Below are positions 46,546 to 56,868 of a stretch of 64,000 nucleotides of DNA, piece after piece. Numbering within the stretch: the first letter of the stretch is position 1; each line of letters opens with the position of its first letter. The DNA comes from Cylindrobasidium torrendii FP15055 ss-10 (Eukaryota > Basidiomycota > Agaricomycetes > Agaricales > Physalacriaceae): NCBI GenBank assembly GCA_000934385.1, contig KN880546.1, positions 1-64,000 on the forward strand, read 5' to 3'. The position numbers were made by a program, and so were the translations under genes. The notes under the pieces are model-generated. The model was not told the origin of the DNA. It did not search any database and worked only from the letters and a program-made list of their open reading frames with translations.

Positions 46546-46722
46546 GACGCGCCCAAGGAGCTGGTACGACCAATACGACGAGCAATAGTTTCTTCTGAGA
46601 GCGGAGGACCCAGCACATGGCAGCATGAAATGCCAGGCTCAGATGTTAGTGCAGAATAGAGCAATGTACAGATGTTGTTATTCCCACAAACATATAATGA
46701 TACGGATGCCAATTGGTGCCAC

Positions 46723-47455
46723 TCAAACTTCTCCAAGAAGTTGCTGGCTGCAGGCGTTGGAAGTTAGCTTTGGTTGGTTGGAATAAGGACATTGCTTACA
46801 GAAACACAGGAGGATCTGTTAACAAACTTGGCCCTCCGAGCATTTCCCTTTTCCAAACATCCCTCACGAACCAAGCGACATGCCCGACCACACACCCCAT
46901 GAGATCAGCATGTGCCGCCTTCCACTCTCCGTTTATGGTAACTGTGAATGCAACGAGAGCGAACGGAAGGTATGGCGCCGTTATGGTTATAAGACCGAAG
47001 AGGCTGATAGGTGTACTTGGATGGCGTCGCGCCCAGACATAGATGGGAACGAATGCGAGTGAGGAAGACAGAAAGGGTGTGTTGAGTGCTAATATTGGTG
47101 TGAGAACGGCCGATAATCCCAACAAAAGGATAGCGGATTGTATGAGCAGCCAGAGATATCCGGATGGTTGTGCTGGGAAGGACGAGTCTTCGAGGATGCG
47201 GGAGTAGCGCATGAAGAAGAAGAGGTGGAAGACAAGGTCGATTGATAGAGAGCCAAAGTAGAGAAATGTTGTCAACGGCCGGTAAGAGAGCGATGGAAGC
47301 GACGAGAGGGAGAAAGACGTGAGGGATGGTGAGAAGTAGAGCTGGAGCGGCGTCACGATGTGTGAGTGTACCGCGACGGATACGAGCAATGATGCGATCA
47401 GCCATGACCGAGTGACCGGTGGGATTTGTGTTAACCACTCGAGCGGGCCAGGCAT
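46723..47455 (-). CDS. DER1: Derlin (ERAD rhomboid pseudoprotease)
   Basis: ER-membrane protein that helps extract misfolded proteins for degradation. Start MPGPLEWLTQIPPVTRSWLI matches the Derlin N-terminus (W---IPPVTR). Six membrane segments can be followed, for example LIASLLVSVAVHSHIVTPL, YRPLTTFLYFGSLSIDLVFH with LFFFMRYSRILED, GYLWLLIQSAILLLGLSAVL, LAFVPIYVWARRHPS and LFGLITITAPYLPFALVAFT. C-terminal: GCVVGHVAWFVRDVWKRE. Unspliced, it stops at 46796 (PPVFL). A plausible intron (GTAAGC...CTGCAG) extends it to LQQLLGEV at 46723, which suits Derlin tails better. About 225 residues. Confidence 0.85.
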
Positions 47456-47672
47456 TGTTGTTGGTCAGTGACGGTCGGAGACGAAGGCGTGTCCGTGATC
47501 GAGCGCAGACGTGTGCCGGGCCGGAACACCGGAACCCACTTTACTCCGAGCCCGTGCTCTGTCCCGAACCGCGATTGCTGAAATTCATGTGCCGTTGCGT
47601 TTTTGGACGCCGCCTCAAAATGGCCGCTGCGCCAAACCCGGGGCCGTTCCCTCTTGACCTCTTAGTGTCAGA

Positions 47673-48724
47673 ATGATCCCCTCGTCGTCCCCAAAGTCGA
47701 CCAGGTCCAAACCAGGCTTCGACTACGGCTTTCACGGCAGCCCACCTCCCGACGACAGCGCCATCTCTTCCATACATGCAAAGGCGCTCGAGGTCTGCTA
47801 CCTCATCTACGGAGAGGCCCCGCTTTCCTCGCAGGTTCTAGATCGATTCTACGAGAATTCTGCCAGTACGTCCTCCTTCATCACGTTCTGCGTAAATCGT
47901 TAATGTTCGCGTAGTGTAAGGATCTGGCTTGCTTCTCAACACAGTTGACTGATACAAAGCAGTTATGAAAATCCTGCCATCTCGGCAACCTCGCGGACTA
48001 CGATTCACGACATCTTCAAGCTCGGCAGAAAAGCGCATGGGCTTGATATCCCCCGCCCCATCGCAACAATATGCTCTCTCATCGGCGTGGAACCACCCGC
48101 ATGGACCAAAAACCCAGCACTTCTACTGCTACGCGCCTGGAATGATGTGGGAACCATCAGCGAACACGAGAGCTTTGGTGCTTTGTCTTGTTCGTATACA
48201 CAATGAGTTATTAACACTTCCAAGATGGTCAGAAGCAGGCAATAGTCGAACACACGCTCAACCTTCTCTTCTGGCCCGGGCTTCATGTTGACACCAACCC
48301 CAGTGCTGCGACTACGTTTCCAGATCCACGCCGCCCTTCGTCCGGGGATATATACAACATGGTCTCCCCAACGTACCACCCTGGCCAGCCGTCTCTCGTC
48401 GTCCCTGGTACAGGGTACTCATTTCCCTCGCCGTTCCATTTCAAGCTCCCGGTCATTACGCGACTCTCGTTCAACGAGCAAGGCCGCATCACCCAGCATC
48501 GTGACTACTGGGACATGAAAGACTTGATGAGCCTCAGCCCGACGTTGTCCACGGTGCAGTGGCTAGGCAGCCGCGCTTTGGCGTTGTCATTATCGCTCAC
48601 CTACCAGCTTCTGCCCAAAGAATCCGCTGAACGCGGCGACGATCACTTAGACCGTGCCTTCGACAACGATGTGGGACTACAAGGTCTTGTCTCCGGCAAG
48701 AATGGGAGGGCACGGCATGTATAG
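47673..48724 (+). CDS. NTF2/SnoaL-like protein of unknown function
   Basis: Starts MIPSSSPKSTRSKPGFDYGF. The block VLDRFYENSAS|TYENPAISATSR and the C-terminal PVITRLSFNEQGRITQHRDY-WDMKDL are typical of fungal NTF2/SnoaL-like proteins. Between are LGRKAHGLDIPRPIATICSL and GQKQAIVEHTLNLLFWPGLH. Ends GKNGRARHV. Keeping the frame across the first intron needs a weak donor (AC|GTCCTC near 47870), because the stronger GTACGT four nt upstream shifts it. A second intron lies near 48165-48230. Function unknown, possibly a small-molecule-binding fold. It is adjacent to the 6.3 kb gene-poor stretch. Confidence 0.75.
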
Positions 48725-51700
48725 ACACAGAATGTAGGGCGTCCTTCTCCGAAGCTCTCTGAGGTATGCTAACCATCTGTAGTAGAATAGACCACCTGTA
48801 TGTAGAGAGTGGTTAATTCCATCCCCGCACAATACATCGTTAATCGGACGCCCTTGTACATGCCGGTAAACTGCCTGCGTGATATATCTTATTGGCGATA
48901 AACTCTATGGCATCGGGCAACTCCAACCCCGGTGAACTTGCTGCTTCACCACCGAGTGTGACAAGTTGAGCTCCTCGAGCTTTCGCACAAAGTTGTACGG
49001 TACCTTGGGGCATGGCGCGCTCCCTATTATCACACGATCAAACTGAGGCGAGTGGATTGGCTTGAGTGGCACTCGATCGTCACTTGTGTTCGACCAACTC
49101 CAATTCTGTACCTACAGTATGTATTTCCTCATCGTCTTCCACTCGGGCGATGTGCTGAAACCTCAGAAGGCGTGTAGTCTAAGTGTCCCATGACATCCGG
49201 GGCATTGGTTCACAGGCTGCAGTTAATTGTATAGCTCGAGGGCTATACGTCGATTGCCATTCACTCTCCGGCACCATCTCGGGGCCTTACACCGTTCTCA
49301 CACTGGCAATATCCAAACAACACCTCACTCGGTGTACTTCTTGCATCGCCTGCATTCTGAAGCGCTCGTCTAAATGGCACTGTTCCCCCACCCAGTTTTC
49401 GCGGCGCTTCTAGAGCACAATGCATCTCATCTCGAGCGTATGTGACCGGTCCAACAACTTCCCTCGACTTTTACGTGCTTTTCTGCCACGTAACAAACTC
49501 GACAGTGAGTAACTATATCGGATTATTATCTTGCCTTTCAAATTGAACGACGCTTGCAGAGTAGCTACCCGCGCAGCGGTACTTATCCAGAATTTAATCT
49601 TGGTTGCCCTTTTTCTGGGTACTGTTCGCCTAATGGCCGACGCTATTGGAAACTCGCAAAGCGTTTTCACCCACGCATTGTATGCCTTACATAAAAGAGG
49701 ATGGAACGTAAGAAGCACGCTGCTGGCAGAGTTAGTGCAAAAGGAGTACTGCACTGGCCCTGAGTTCAACATATACAGACACCACGAGAACTCACTTGAA
49801 CGGCTCAGCTGGGGGGGAACCCCGACCTGGTCCCCTCGCGCGTGAGTTGGATTCGGCTACCGCCGGTCCGCAAAGACCTCGACCTCATTGGCGCCCTCCA
49901 AAGAGAGAAACACGCACACTTGTACCCAACGGTACATACTTGTGCTGCTCAATGTTACAGCAAGCTGTATGCTATTCTGCTAACTATCTATGCAGCCTTA
50001 TCACTGCACAAACGCGGCAACCCCTCATCCCCATGTTGCTACACGATACTGGGCTTTGCATTGTCTAACCCCGCTTGTGAATTTGAAGGCGCAAGCATCT
50101 CCAACGCCATGCGTATTCCAAACAAGAGCCGTTCATCCCAACGCTACCGACGGGAGGCCCCCAGATGCAGCGAAGCTATGCGGAATGCGTCTCGACTAAT
50201 CGTGCGGAGTTGTGAGGTGGACCAGGTCTCTCTTGAATATTATTAATTGTGAGCAAAGCGCTTATACTGTGCACAATGGCTATACTATGCAATAATGGCT
50301 GTACTTACAATGGTACTAACACAGGAACGTTTGAATACAAGTCAAGATATCCTCATGTGAGCGCTTCCATCCTTAGACCGGATGGTGCTACCGTCGGGGG
50401 GCATCCCGCGAGTGGGTCGTCGATAACCTGCTCGAATACATCTTACTCGTTAACCCCAATTTGAATTCTCTAGCGCAACCCCTAGCCTTCACCTGGTCTG
50501 GCGTTGAGTAGCACCTCGAAGACGACGTCCAGCAGACAGGAGTGGGCGATTCAGAGGGTGCGTGAGTGCCTTCTGTGAAGCACTCGAGTACATACCGATT
50601 GAGAGGTCGTATGAGACGGGTTTACTTGTCTCTGACTCTACCTCGCTCGTAGGACGTCTAGGCACTCGCATACGACGGGGCATCGTAATATTGAATTCTT
50701 TCAATTTGAACGAATAAGCTTGGAAACAGCCTGGGAGCAACATCCAGACGAAGATCTGCAGAGCCGGCCATGGTGGCACAACCCCGCCACGCGTCGAGGG
50801 GGCGGCCTCACGGGCGACAGACGGGATTCGAAAACGGGGATGTGAATATTACTCTAGAATACGAGCGGAATGGCTACCACGATGCTCGCGGCCAAAGAGC
50901 CTGTACCTTGGATTCGGCCTCGACGCCGTAGACGACGTTTTATGTCTGACCTCCCGAAGGCCGAGTCCTCGATACATATCACCCTCAGCAAGTCGAGTGC
51001 TGCTCGCAGATGAGGGCGTAGATTTGTGGTCTTCATAAAGTAACCTGAACGGCTACCTATTCATAGGAGGATAGTAGAGCAGGGCTAACGGTTGTCTGTG
51101 TGAAGATTAGCAGGACAAAAGCTGGACCTATGAAGTAAGGAGGCCAGAAGTGGAAAGTGTCAGTGGCGGATAACGTCCAGGTCCCCGACTTGAAGTTGCA
51201 CCTCAAAAATGCCTCTGTGTTGTCACTCTAATAATTCCGAGGAACAAGGCGCATCCAAAAGAAGGTGATGGCCGACGCTTGAAAGTTTGAAGGATGATAA
51301 GCACCGCAGCGGGGGACATGGCCCATCTCGGAGGACGGAGACGACTCCGGATCAGTCAGATTGACCAAACTCGCAGCTCACAGCAAGGCTCACAGTCATA
51401 CGGAATTGTCGGCACTCTGTTGGTTGGTCTTCACTGGGATGCATCCACTGCCGCCTAGAAAATGCACAGCGCAGTACCCGGTCAGCAGGACATTTTTCCA
51501 CGCACATCGACGCTGGTAAATTTCCACAAATCCGGAAAAAGTGGCGACAAATCCGACAAATACGTGTACACGAGCAGGACGATTCCCGAATCTGCTCACG
51601 CTGCGTCCGACCATCGCAAAAGGATGTGCGCGGCATTGACCGAAAGGCACTAACGAAGGAATCGCAAAGCGAGTGTACACTACTCCGACGACGAAGGCCA

Positions 51701-54700
51701 GTAGGCTAGGGCGCTTAGCCGACGAATTATCCATCATTATCTGAACGATATCCGGAGTGAACAAGATATCTTATAACCTTTTTGAGGGCCGCATGGGCAC
51801 TGGCAGGGTCGGCGCGCTCAGGGATGGCACTATCGAACCTATGTTCCCATCAGGGGCGTTACGGGGTCCTCCCGACTCCTTGCCGACATACTGTCCCTTA
51901 TCGGGAAATATTCCCATTTGGAAAAGATAGCAGCGGACCGGGGCGGGGCGCACGTTTAGATAGATAACTTGTGAACGGCGGATTTTCCAGGTAAATCGGA
52001 GGGAAAAATAATGTTGTGAAGGTTGACACGAATGTGGCTCCCGTCGCGGAGACACGATAGTTGACAGAGCCCTCTTTCTCGAGAGTCGAGACTGATGAAA
52101 CTGCGTGCACTCATCTTTTGTAACAGTTTTCCCACTATAAATTCCATCGGTAGGGCTCCCGTAGCTTGAATTTCCTGGGCGTAGTATACATTCCATTCGA
52201 CTTGGCGTCAACTTCCAAGGCGCTTACAACTTGAAAGAGCCGTCATTGTAGCTGGTGTACAGCGAGCCACTCAGCATGTACGCAGGTAACCTCTACGCGG
52301 CAGCGCCATTAGTAAATACTTTCCATTTGTTGGAGCTGAGGTGCGCCACAAAATGAACCCAGAACATGATGTAGTGTCTACCTCTTTGAGCTTGATGACT
52401 TAAGCTTGAGGTACTAAAAAGCCACTGTGTGCAGTAAACAGTGTATTTCTGTGGTATTTCTCGAGTTCTCTTTACCATGGAAGCTATTTGTCTTCTCCGC
52501 GGAGGCAAACTTGGCCGGGATGAACACGGGCCGACGGTTGCCGGCGGCATCGCACCTTCCCCAAGGGGATATAGTAGTCAAGCGAGCAATAAAACAATTA
52601 TCCTTGACTTCGAAGGTTTGGTGTTCAAGCTCAAGGATTGGGTGTAGTTGAAATCATTTCAGCAGCTAGCCTGCAGCTCGACAAGAGATGTGCAGCCGCC
52701 CCTTCGAATTCTTTGACCAATAAAGCTTCCTTCAAACGACCCTGAAATCCTTGTCGAAAAGTGGTATGTATTGGTATCAAACGCCGGCCATACGATACCT
52801 CAAGAGACATGCGGATGTCCGAGGTGGGCTGTGAACGTTTGAACGCTCGAACCTTTACATGGTGGCTTTATTACCACCCCAATCGTCGCCACTGGGCAGG
52901 CTTTCCAAAACTGCGTGCGCAAAGGAGCAATTATCGAGGCTGATCCGACGCCTCACTCGTAATGTGCAGATGCTGAATCCGTGCCACGAGATCTCAACGA
53001 ACCCATGTCAGCGTCTGCTCCGGCACGTCGTCCAGTCGTGATATGCGTGTTCGTGGCCTCCAGCTAATCATAGCCATGCACAATGATGATTGTGGAGATT
53101 CCGGCGTTGTCGTTCTTCCTCATACACAAGCGCTCGAATCGAATTCCTTTGCAAAGGCTAATTTCGCACTTCGCCGTCGTGCGTACTTAGTACGTGGGTG
53201 GGTCGTCTCAGACGCTGAAATTGATGTGCTGCCGTTTCCCAACCGGTAACCCGAAAGTATATCCTCTGACCGGTATGAATATCGGTGTCTGGGCGTCCAT
53301 ACCATATGGTGGTTAGAAAGGAAATGAAGGTTTGGTCGCAGAAAACGCTCGGGAGTTCGGATCGACGGACTGCGCACGGACATACGGGTTTGTGATCCGT
53401 CAGCTGAACATCCCGGTGCTTATGTGCGCACTACGGACGAGTGGCACAAAAACAATACAGAAAGTTGAAGACTTACAAGGCATAAGTGATATCCACCTGT
53501 TATCATGAACCCGTTCGACAGAGGACCCCTCCAGACAAGGATATTCAATGAAACGAGTGTGTCGCCGGAAGTAAAAGGCCTGAAAATTTTTTGTCATGAC
53601 ACCTCCGATAGACTCGCTGCCACAATTTGATTTCCCCACGCTCGCAATCATGCGAAATACATGAAGTCCTCTACATATGTGGGGTCCCGACGCACTTTGG
53701 ACACTCCGCTTCTGTTTTCACTTATTCCGTAGGTCAAACATTGTTGCAATTTGACATCGTGCGTTCTGGCCAGTTGTGCTTGTCGATAAACATATCCCTA
53801 TCCTCGTGTGGCCTCGAGATTAGGATTCGAGTAGCCCCACTCTCGCACAAGGCCATACAACTTGATAAACATTGTAGCCTTTCATCCGGTGACCCTTTAG
53901 CCTTTTTGAAGGATGCTATAGAAGTCAGTGCGTCTCTCTACTAGCTCCAGAGAGGCGCACCGAGTGGTTGAAAATTGTCTGGTGCTAGCATGCTGGTAGT
54001 CTGCTTCCCATCTTCTTTCCTTCTTTCTGGATTGAGTCCGAGATCTTGTGCAAAAACATATCCCATGACGAATTCCGACCGCGCAACTTTCGAATGAGCG
54101 CGCGCAATAATTATGTGTCGATAGAGCCTGACCAACTCTGTTTCCCAATCAAGAAACGGCCGCTTGAGAATGATCGAATGCCCGCCCGCCTCCCTCGCAT
54201 GCTCTCCTCTGCAACACCTCTCGGAAACGCAAACGCAGAATCGTGGTGTGGGAGGTCCTTGGTCTCCACTTCAACACCGATACTTGGAGTGCAGCAGAGA
54301 GAGATCGGCAAAGTGCGCGGACAATGGACTCCAAGGTGTTGCAAGGAACTCACTCTCCAACGTCTCGCGGATGTCTAAGCAATTGAGAAAGAGGTTCTCA
54401 TAACACAGCCACCGGCCTCCCAAGGTGGTTATGAGTTTGCGAAAGGGCAAGCAAAGAGCCTGGAGGCTTTCGCTGAGCGCTCAGCAGCGGGAGGCAAGAA
54501 GTAGTTATATTCTTCCTTGCGAAACCGCACTAGAAGCACATCCGTTCTCTGTATCTGTTTGGACAGTCCATGTAGGTCGCAGATACTCTACTTCTTTCGC
54601 AATTCTCGAAAAGCGGGTCGTGCGATGCATCGCAACCATCCCGGTCGTGGATACTTCCTGAGGCGGTTTTCGAATTGGCTGAGGGCGTATCAGGAGGCAG

Positions 54701-55017
54701 TAGCACCAGGCTAGCTGGTGTTAATGAATGCTTTAGTAGACAAGGTCACCCTCGGATATTGCGATGGAGACAGCTGAATTTCTTTCATTTTTGATGTGTG
54801 TGCAGCTCGGCTGAACCAGTGGCAGCATGTTTTACAGCCCCGAACGTTTGTCGGGAATGAGACGAGCAATTGGCGAGAATTGGTCGGAATATTCCAACGT
54901 TTCTTTTACACCGCTACAGTCGTCCCGTTTCAGTGGCACAACGTTGAAAGTGGAAAGCGTGTAGCCATAATTTGCTGTGATGGACAACGCGATCGAGGCG
55001 CGATCGCACTCACCTCC
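48725..55017. other. Gene-poor block, 6.3 kb
   Basis: I find no recognisable gene. Many short open frames (60-120 codons) lie on both strands, none with a family motif. The best looking is plus 49531-49845 (LIQNLILVALFLGTVRLMAD, then HALYALHKRGWNVRSTLLAE), which might be an exon relic. Minor palindromes occur: CGTACTTAGTACG near 53183 and the perfect GCTGAGCGCTCAGC at 54472-54485. No intact transposase, reverse transcriptase or long terminal repeat seen. Confidence 0.5.
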
Positions 55018-55644
55018 ATGTCGTTCGAAAATGCACCGGTTAGCAAAGCGCTTCTGGCGACCTACACGTCGTGCACACTATTGGTGTCTGTATTTGATAT
55101 CAACATCTTTCTGAACGCACCGTCTTTCGCCAGGATTCGACTTGAGCCATGGCGGCTGTTTACACAGACAACCTACGCGCCATCGTCTCCAGCGTTGTTA
55201 TGCACATTGGCACTGTGCAGCAGAACGGCGCCGGTGCTAGAACGTCGAATGGGCAGCCACAAATTTCTTTCACTCGTTGCGCTGGTGTGGATGCTTGGAC
55301 CTATCGGAGTGAGCACTGCGCTGGCGGTGATTCATAGCGCGCTTGTTCCGCCTGCATATCACTATAAAATATTTGGGATTCCACTGGGCGAAGGATGGCT
55401 GTGGAAAGGCGTGCTTTTGGGATTTTTGTGCTTTCTGACGAGCGGGGGCGTCATTTGGGGCGGGCTAGGTGCCATCGCAGGGATGCTGTGGACGATGGAC
55501 GTCGCTGGAATGAAGGGATTCCGGGTCGGGGGAGGACAGCGGGCGACTGCCTGGATCAGCCAGGCCGTCGGGGGAAGCGGGATTGGGGTGCGTCGCGCTC
55601 GGGCAGCGCTTCCCAGCGAAACCCAGCGGGCCGAGTCGCAATAA
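55018..55644 (+). CDS. Short UBAC2/Dsc2-like rhomboid-fold protein
   Basis: Begins MSFENAPVSKALLATYTSCT, the hallmark N-terminus of the UBAC2/Dsc2 family (MSFENAPV-K), rhomboid pseudoproteases of ER E3-ligase complexes. Next: VFDINIFLNAPSFARIRLEP with WRLFTQTTYAPSSPALLCTL, LERRMGSHKFLSLVALVWML, VPPAYHYKIFGIPLGEGWLW and GGLGAIAGMLWTMDVAGMKG. About 208 residues, single exon. Compared with the family it seems to lack about 25 residues of a membrane helix between GSHKF and LGPIGV, and the C-terminal UBA domain. It ends ALPSETQRAESQ. It may be a diverged, possibly decaying paralogue; the frame itself is intact. Confidence 0.72.
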   Translation: MSFENAPVSKALLATYTSCTLLVSVFDINIFLNAPSFARIRLEPWRLFTQTTYAPSSPALLCTLALCSRTAPVLERRMGSHKFLSLVALVWMLGPIGVSTALAVIHSALVPPAYHYKIFGIPLGEGWLWKGVLLGFLCFLTSGGVIWGGLGAIAGMLWTMDVAGMKGFRVGGGQRATAWISQAVGGSGIGVRRARAALPSETQRAESQ

Positions 55645-55996
55645 ACAACAAAAAATGAGCGGGAAATATTGCCAATAATTATTTCGAGAAAATGCACAAA
55701 ATAACCACAGAGCGTCACGTAAGGGATGTGTGTGACCCTAGCCCCTGTTATGTATTTGGAGTTTCGGACTTGAGCGGTGGAAAAAAAGTGCATGCGGCAT
55801 GGAAAAGGGGGACCCCAGATACCGCTTAGAACCGAAATAACGGTGAGATCTATCTCGATCGAGGACCGTGTTGTGCTTCCCCGTTAGTCCTGTACGCCCA
55901 CTACAAAAGGTTTAAGTATGGCCATTCGAACAGACTACAGCCCCGACAAGGTTCTCCCCACACATCTCGAAATCCAATTGCCAGCTACTACCACCA
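55645..55996. other. Intergenic, promoter side of the GATA factor
   Basis: 350 bp without a gene. ACCCCAGATACCGC and GAGATCTATCTC-like GATA/ATC cores near 55815-55855 could be GATA-factor sites, perhaps self-regulatory; this is inference. Confidence 0.35.
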
Positions 55997-56868
55997 ATGG
56001 ACTCTTCTCTCATGTTCGAAGCTCCTCACTCTACTGTCGACGACGCGTATGGGTACCCGCAAGTCGGGTCTAGCCCACCGTCGTACTCTGGCAGTCTCCT
56101 CCCCGACTTGTACGACGACAGAGCGGTCCACCAACACCACCAACAGCAACAACAACACCGCATGTACTACGCAGACGTGAAGCTCGAGGAACCGTCCATG
56201 GAGCACCACCTTGGCCACTCTGCGTCGCATCACCACTCGCACTATGTGTCCCTCCAACCGTCGAACTACTATAGCTACGGCATGGCACCTCCAGCATACA
56301 GCCACAGCCAGCTACCCATCCAGCACACCGACGACGCGGCGTCTAAGGAGACCCAATACCTCCGTCGCCGGTGCTTCAACTGCCACACTACCGAGCCACC
56401 GTCATGGCGCCGGTCGACACTCCAACCTGGCAAAATTGTCTGCAACAAGTGTGGACTGTACGAGCGCACTCACCTCCGCCCTCGTCCCCTTCGCTTCGAC
56501 GAGCTTCGTGCAGGGAACAAGTCCCGCAAGAACTCGACAAGCATCAAGAAGGCTGCCCTTAAGCCTATGCCTATCGCCAAGGCTCCCAGCAGGCGTAGCC
56601 CACCACAACACAAGCTTCAGGATTGGGATGATAGCTGTGCGTAGCGCATATATTCTCCCTTTTGGCGCGCATTTGGCTTACAGCTCTTGCAGTGTCACTG
56701 TACTCCAACTCTTCGTCCTCGACCTCATCATACCCATCCCCTGGGTCGTACCAATCCACATCGCCCTACTCGCATGCTCTGCCTCTGCCCCATTCATCGC
56801 CATCGGTGTCGCCTCCGCCCATTCGGCTACCCATCGCGCCGTTCCAGCAAACAGCAGTGTCCTACTAG
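55997..56868 (+). CDS. GATA-type zinc-finger transcription factor
   Basis: Starts MDSSLMFEAPHSTVDDAYGY. Histidine/glutamine-rich region (VHQHHQQQQQHR; HHLGHSASHHHSHYVSLQPS), then one zinc finger RRRCFNCHTTEPPSWRRSTL-QPGKIVCNKCGLYERTHLRPRP with spacing C-X2-C-X19-C-X2-C. A basic tail follows (NKSRKNSTSIKKAALKPM). After an intron (DS|LSLYSNSSSSTSSYPSP) the C-terminal part is serine/proline-rich and ends LPIAPFQQTAVSY. The finger binds GATA-type sites in the family. Loop residues PPSWRR replace the usual TPLWRR. A nuclear DNA-binding regulator; target genes unknown. Confidence 0.93.

Noticed and set aside
49531..49845. Possible exon with a membrane-like segment (LIQNLILVALFLGTV)
   Set aside because: Upstream splice joins do not keep frame (stop codons appear) and no family match; mentioned only as a possible relic.
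54472..54485. Perfect palindrome GCTGAGCGCTCAGC
   Set aside because: A single 14-bp palindrome in gene-poor sequence is not enough for a regulatory or origin call.
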